Positions 60,811 through 64,000 of a stretch of 64,000 nucleotides of DNA are shown in pieces. Source of the DNA: Hyunsoonleella flava. Its GTDB lineage: Bacteria; Bacteroidota; Bacteroidia; Flavobacteriales; Flavobacteriaceae. The position numbers and the translations under genes were made by a program. The first letter of the stretch is position 1. Each line of letters opens with the position of its first letter. A model generated the notes under the pieces. The model ran no database searches, was not told where the DNA came from, and saw only the letters and a list, made by a program, of their open reading frames with translations. The stretch is from assembly GCF_004310325.1 (NCBI RefSeq), contig NZ_SIRT01000011.1, positions 78,080 through 142,079 on the forward strand, in the 5' to 3' direction.

Positions 60811-63633
60811 TTAAAATTTGTATTTTATTTGAAGACTAGCATTTACGCCCCTTTTATAACTAGATAGTGCAAACTCAGAAAGGTCGGCATTTACACCTAA
60901 GTCGTTTGCTAGTGTTGGGTCAAAAGACACATTCTCACGAACGCGCTCTATTGTAGGGTTTAGTAAATTTTTAATACTTGCGTTAATCTCAAAGTTCTTG
61001 TTGATTGTATTTTTCCATACGAAATCTAATGTTGGTACACCTTTTTCAATGATGTTTCCTAATTGACCAGACCCTAAAGCATCAATACGATCTGAGAAAT
61101 ATGAAAATACCAGGTTGGCAACAGGCTTATATTCACCAAATGTTGGGCTGTAACTTACATCAGCATTAATAAGCACTGGTGAAGCGCCTTGAAGCTCATC
61201 AGAATCTCTATTAAAGTTTGTATTGAACGTTCCAGAAACAGTTTTTAAGTCTTGCGTTGTTGAGGTGTAGGTAATATTCATCCCTGCAGACAAAATATTC
61301 TCTTCATCTTCATTTTTGATAAGACCTTTTCTCGCTTCAAATTCAATTCCGAAAACATCTGCTCGATCTCCAGTTCTAAAGAAACGTTGTGTACCTGTAG
61401 CATCGTTTGCTGAAACAAGGTTTACAGGGTCGTTAATGGTTTTGTTAAAAACACCGATGGATAATATTTCACCCTTATTAATAAACCATTCATACTTTAA
61501 ATCTAAGTTTATAATCGTAGAAAACGCAGGGTCATTTAAAAGATCTGGATTACCACCAATACGATCTGTTACGTTCTCATATACAAAAGGCGCAACCTCT
61601 TTAAACTCTGGGTTAGACACTGTTCTACTTGCAGAAAAGCGTATGTTTTGATCTTCGTTTAAAGCGTATTTTATGTTTAAACTGGGCAAGAAAAACGTTT
61701 CGCTGGCTTTGTTGCTACCTGGATTATTAAATGAAAGGTTAATTACATCATAAGTAATTTCTTGGTTAAATCGTTCAATGCGTAACCCAGGTACAAAGGT
61801 CCATTTTTCTCCCGCTTTGTAAACAGCATCAGCATATAATGCATGTACATCTAAATTGCCCGAATAGGTGTTTTCTAATTGTCCTGGTAAGTTTTCTTTC
61901 CCTAAACCATTTGCTGGATCTAATGGGCGGAATACGCTTGTATTGTATAAAACTCCTTGATTTTCCCTTGTGAAGAAGGCGTCAAAATTATTTACATCTT
62001 CAATTTCAGTAAATGGATTGATGATATCATAACCATAACGTTGATTATCAAAAGTACGTTCTTTAATACGTCCGTTATAACCAAAATTCAGCTTTAAATT
62101 TTCGGATTTCTCATAGCTTAAATTCACACGTGTGTTAAATTCGCTATCCTCAATATTCTGAAAATAACGTTGGTTGTCAAACTCAACATTTCTGAAGAAA
62201 ATAGCATTGGTAGTTGGATCATTATCAATGGCGTTTTCAAAACGTTCTAAAGCGATACGCTTACGATCTGGTTGACGTGCAAGCACATTATTATAACCTA
62301 AGCCATAATCTAGATTTAATTTGTCACTTAAAGTGCTGGTTCCTATGATTTGATTTACAAAAATCATGTCCTGTTCAAACTGAACATTCTGTGTAAAGAA
62401 CCCAAAATCGTCATTATCGGCAATAGTATTACGGTTATAACCGCGTCCGTCAATTCCAAAACGTCCCACCTCATCAGTAGCGTCGTTAATAAATAAGGAG
62501 TTGAATTTTATTTTATGATCACTGTTAATACGGTAAACAATATTTGCCATTGCAGTAGTATTACGCGAAAACTCATACTCTTCGGCATCTTGAAAAATTT
62601 GGTTTGCAGCAGCAGTAACGTTAGCAAACTGCCCTCTTCTGTATTCAAAATTGCTACCAAAAGAAGCAGTTGCAAAAACACTTAATCGAGATTCCTCTCC
62701 AATATCCCAAGAATTTCCACCAGAAATACTACCTTCTATACCTACAGGACTATCAATATTTTGAGGGTCTACACCATGAGATAAAATAACAGCATAAGGG
62801 TTGTTGCGGTATCTATTATAAAACCCAAAATAACCTGTGCCTTCACTCTTTATAAAGCTTTTTCCAATAGCATTGGTGTTAAAATTTGAGCCTAAACTGG
62901 CATCGATGAAAAAATTCCCAGTATGTTCTTTAGAAACGATATCTACATTTCCAGCGGCAAAATCTCCATAAAAATTGGCTGCATAGGTTTTGCTCACACC
63001 TACGTTTTGAATAACGTCAGAAGAAAACAAATTAAGGTCCATATTCTTCTTTTCAATATCATTAGCAGGAAGCGTAAGGCCATTATAAGTTGTATTCAAA
63101 TAACGGTCCCCAAGACCACGAACGTAAACATTGCCACCACCTTCTTGCTTTGATATACCAGATATTTTAGTAACAGCACCTGCCGCATCACTAACACCTT
63201 TTCTTGAAAGCTCTTGTGCACCAATACTTTGTTTCATTACAACTGCTTTCTTTTGTTCCAATAACAAAGCCTCTTCGCTTTCTCGTTTGGTGGTAGTTGT
63301 AATAACCACCTCATCTAGCGAAGCAGCACTAGCTCCCATTTCTACATTAAGCGTAACGGTTTCTCCCGCTATTACAGTCACTGCAATTTCTTGGGTTTCA
63401 TAACCCACGAAGCTAAATACTAGAGTGTATGTGCCTGCATCTAAACCAGTGAATTCATATAAGCCATCAAAATCAGAAGTTGTACCTTTTGTAGTGCCTT
63501 TTATTAAAACGTTTGCAAACGCCAAAGGCTCATTATTATATTCTTTATCCGTTAATTTTCCTTTAACAGCACCGGTTTGCGCATTAAAGGCAACAGATGT
63601 AAAGAGTAGTAATAATAGTAAAATTTGTCTCAT
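60811..63633 (-). CDS. TonB-dependent outer-membrane receptor
   Basis: A 940-residue receptor with a signal peptide (about 1-18), a CarboxypepD_reg-like domain (about 20-108: GAVKGKLTDKEYNNEPLAFA), and a plug domain (about 130-235: VYVRGLGDRYLNTTYNGLTL). The barrel runs to the C-terminal aromatic KYKF. The plug includes ANDIEKKNMDLNLFSSDVIQ. It heads a two-gene unit with a beta-helix lipoprotein instead of a SusD homologue. The ligand is not known. Confidence 0.92.
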   Translation of the reverse strand: MRQILLLLLLFTSVAFNAQTGAVKGKLTDKEYNNEPLAFANVLIKGTTKGTTSDFDGLYEFTGLDAGTYTLVFSFVGYETQEIAVTVIAGETVTLNVEMGASAASLDEVVITTTTKRESEEALLLEQKKAVVMKQSIGAQELSRKGVSDAAGAVTKISGISKQEGGGNVYVRGLGDRYLNTTYNGLTLPANDIEKKNMDLNLFSSDVIQNVGVSKTYAANFYGDFAAGNVDIVSKEHTGNFFIDASLGSNFNTNAIGKSFIKSEGTGYFGFYNRYRNNPYAVILSHGVDPQNIDSPVGIEGSISGGNSWDIGEESRLSVFATASFGSNFEYRRGQFANVTAAANQIFQDAEEYEFSRNTTAMANIVYRINSDHKIKFNSLFINDATDEVGRFGIDGRGYNRNTIADNDDFGFFTQNVQFEQDMIFVNQIIGTSTLSDKLNLDYGLGYNNVLARQPDRKRIALERFENAIDNDPTTNAIFFRNVEFDNQRYFQNIEDSEFNTRVNLSYEKSENLKLNFGYNGRIKERTFDNQRYGYDIINPFTEIEDVNNFDAFFTRENQGVLYNTSVFRPLDPANGLGKENLPGQLENTYSGNLDVHALYADAVYKAGEKWTFVPGLRIERFNQEITYDVINLSFNNPGSNKASETFFLPSLNIKYALNEDQNIRFSASRTVSNPEFKEVAPFVYENVTDRIGGNPDLLNDPAFSTIINLDLKYEWFINKGEILSIGVFNKTINDPVNLVSANDATGTQRFFRTGDRADVFGIEFEARKGLIKNEDEENILSAGMNITYTSTTQDLKTVSGTFNTNFNRDSDELQGASPVLINADVSYSPTFGEYKPVANLVFSYFSDRIDALGSGQLGNIIEKGVPTLDFVWKNTINKNFEINASIKNLLNPTIERVRENVSFDPTLANDLGVNADLSEFALSSYKRGVNASLQIKYKF

Positions 63634-64000
63634 TATTTCATTATAATTTCTTGCCGCAAAGAAACTACCGTATTGTAAAGATTGTGTTATCTCACGATTA
63701 AAGAACTGTAATAAAAGCGTTAGGGTAATGTTACCTAAAACAGGTTTTTTTTAAGGAAAGTTTACGGTAAGTTAACATTAGAATTTTTGGAAGTAACACA
63801 CCGATGTTTTGTGTGTTTTGGGCGTTACCACGCTTTAGGGCGTGGTCGGGCTTTCACGAGTCGCTCTCTGCGAGGAGCTCCAACAATCGCTCAATCCCTA
63901 ACCTTTAGATTAGCAAATACTATTAATTGTTATTACATTTAAAAAGGACAGAGTGAACTTATATCCCTAACTAGCTAAAAAGAGCTATCGTGCGTATTAG
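63634..64000. other. upstream region of the TonB receptor at the right edge
   Basis: 367 bp with no gene. It holds a 19-bp imperfect palindrome (TTAGGGTAATGTTACCTAA, about 63719-63737), roughly 90 bp upstream of the receptor start, a possible operator, and dispersed element copy 4 (63817-63902). No TAnnTTTG box is seen on the minus strand. The last ~100 bp are AT-rich and unassigned. Confidence 0.45.
63817..63902 (+). repeat. dispersed intergenic element, copy 4 (short form)
   Basis: TTTGGGCGTTACCACGC (block A), GGTCGGGCTTTC (block B) and TCAATCCCTAAC (block C) are present, but the B-C interval is shorter and unrelated to the other copies. CCACGC and GCGTGG between A and B can form a hairpin. 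It lies about 180 bp upstream of the TonB receptor start. Confidence 0.65.

Noticed and set aside
1..64000. CRISPR arrays, tRNA and rRNA genes, integrases and transposases
   Set aside because: No regularly spaced repeats, cloverleaf-like 70-90-nt segments with a T-loop, or recombinase reading frames were seen by reading; a tRNA-specific program was not available.

Overview
The window looks like chromosomal DNA of a marine-type member of the Flavobacteriaceae (phylum Bacteroidota). The evidence is AT-rich DNA, A-rich leaders without clear Shine-Dalgarno sequences, several promoters with the Bacteroidota -7 element TAnnTTTG, SusC/RagA-like TonB receptors with a carboxypeptidase-regulatory plug extension, and lineage-typical genes (LytS/LytTR pair, DUF4199, a fused OlsF-like acyltransferase, a ribonucleotide reductase whose small subunit carries the ATP-cone). 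The genus cannot be fixed from the sequence. No tRNA, rRNA, CRISPR array, prophage or complete insertion sequence was seen. It reads as core metabolic chromosome with a few accessory patches.

Layout. 0-8.7 kb: a LytS-type histidine kinase (cut by the left edge) with its LytTR regulator, a gamma carbonic anhydrase, a cupin, a 2-hydroxyacid dehydrogenase, and a run of small genes (membrane-tethered LuxR regulator, VOC, DUF4199, DUF1801, VOC, TauE/SafE, TM2). 8.7-10.3 kb: an arsenic-type operon, arsR-DUF6428-arsC, with a near-perfect operator palindrome but no efflux pump beside it. 10.3-15 kb (minus): GNAT, aspartate kinase, a two-domain aminolipid acyltransferase (OlsF-like) and an outer-surface carboxypeptidase-regulatory protein. 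15-27 kb: fbp, then a nitrogen-assimilation block: gltBD (minus) divergent from a predicted outer-membrane porin, Amt, PII and a second Amt. 27-33 kb: ppc, nadA-nadB and a short SSB paralogue. 33-45 kb: assorted enzymes and envelope proteins (DinB, GNAT, GIDE-like, CBS pair, M28 peptidase, TPR, HupE, dCMP deaminase, S41 protease, a minimal flavoprotein, MarC, DUF3109). 45-49 kb: a ribonucleotide reductase nrdB-nrdA of the class Id type known from Flavobacteriaceae. 49.8-58.8 kb: a phosphate-transport block (Na/Pi cotransporter with PhoU-like tail; OprP-like porin plus PiT-PhoU fusion), interleaved with OmpA and an outer-membrane beta-barrel receptor. 59-64 kb: a MORN-like small secreted protein, a beta-helix lipoprotein and a large TonB receptor.

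Working together: porin, Amt and PII bring in and gauge ammonium, gltBD fixes it into glutamate, and ppc supplies oxaloacetate. Aspartate from that route feeds aspartate kinase and NadB/NadA. The phosphate block pairs an outer-membrane porin with an inner-membrane carrier in one transcription unit.

The most interesting non-coding signals are: (i) a dispersed intergenic element present four times (2949, 6814, 41077, 63817) with three conserved blocks; (ii) a roughly 180-nt leader of the phosphate porin/PiT operon with a 16-bp perfect long-range inverted repeat enclosing a minus-strand terminator; (iii) a pair of C-run/G-run hairpins between gltB and the porin that could pair in the alternative; and (iv) a 478-bp repeat-rich leader ahead of nrdB. 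I did not find a clearly new multi-gene defence or mobile system.
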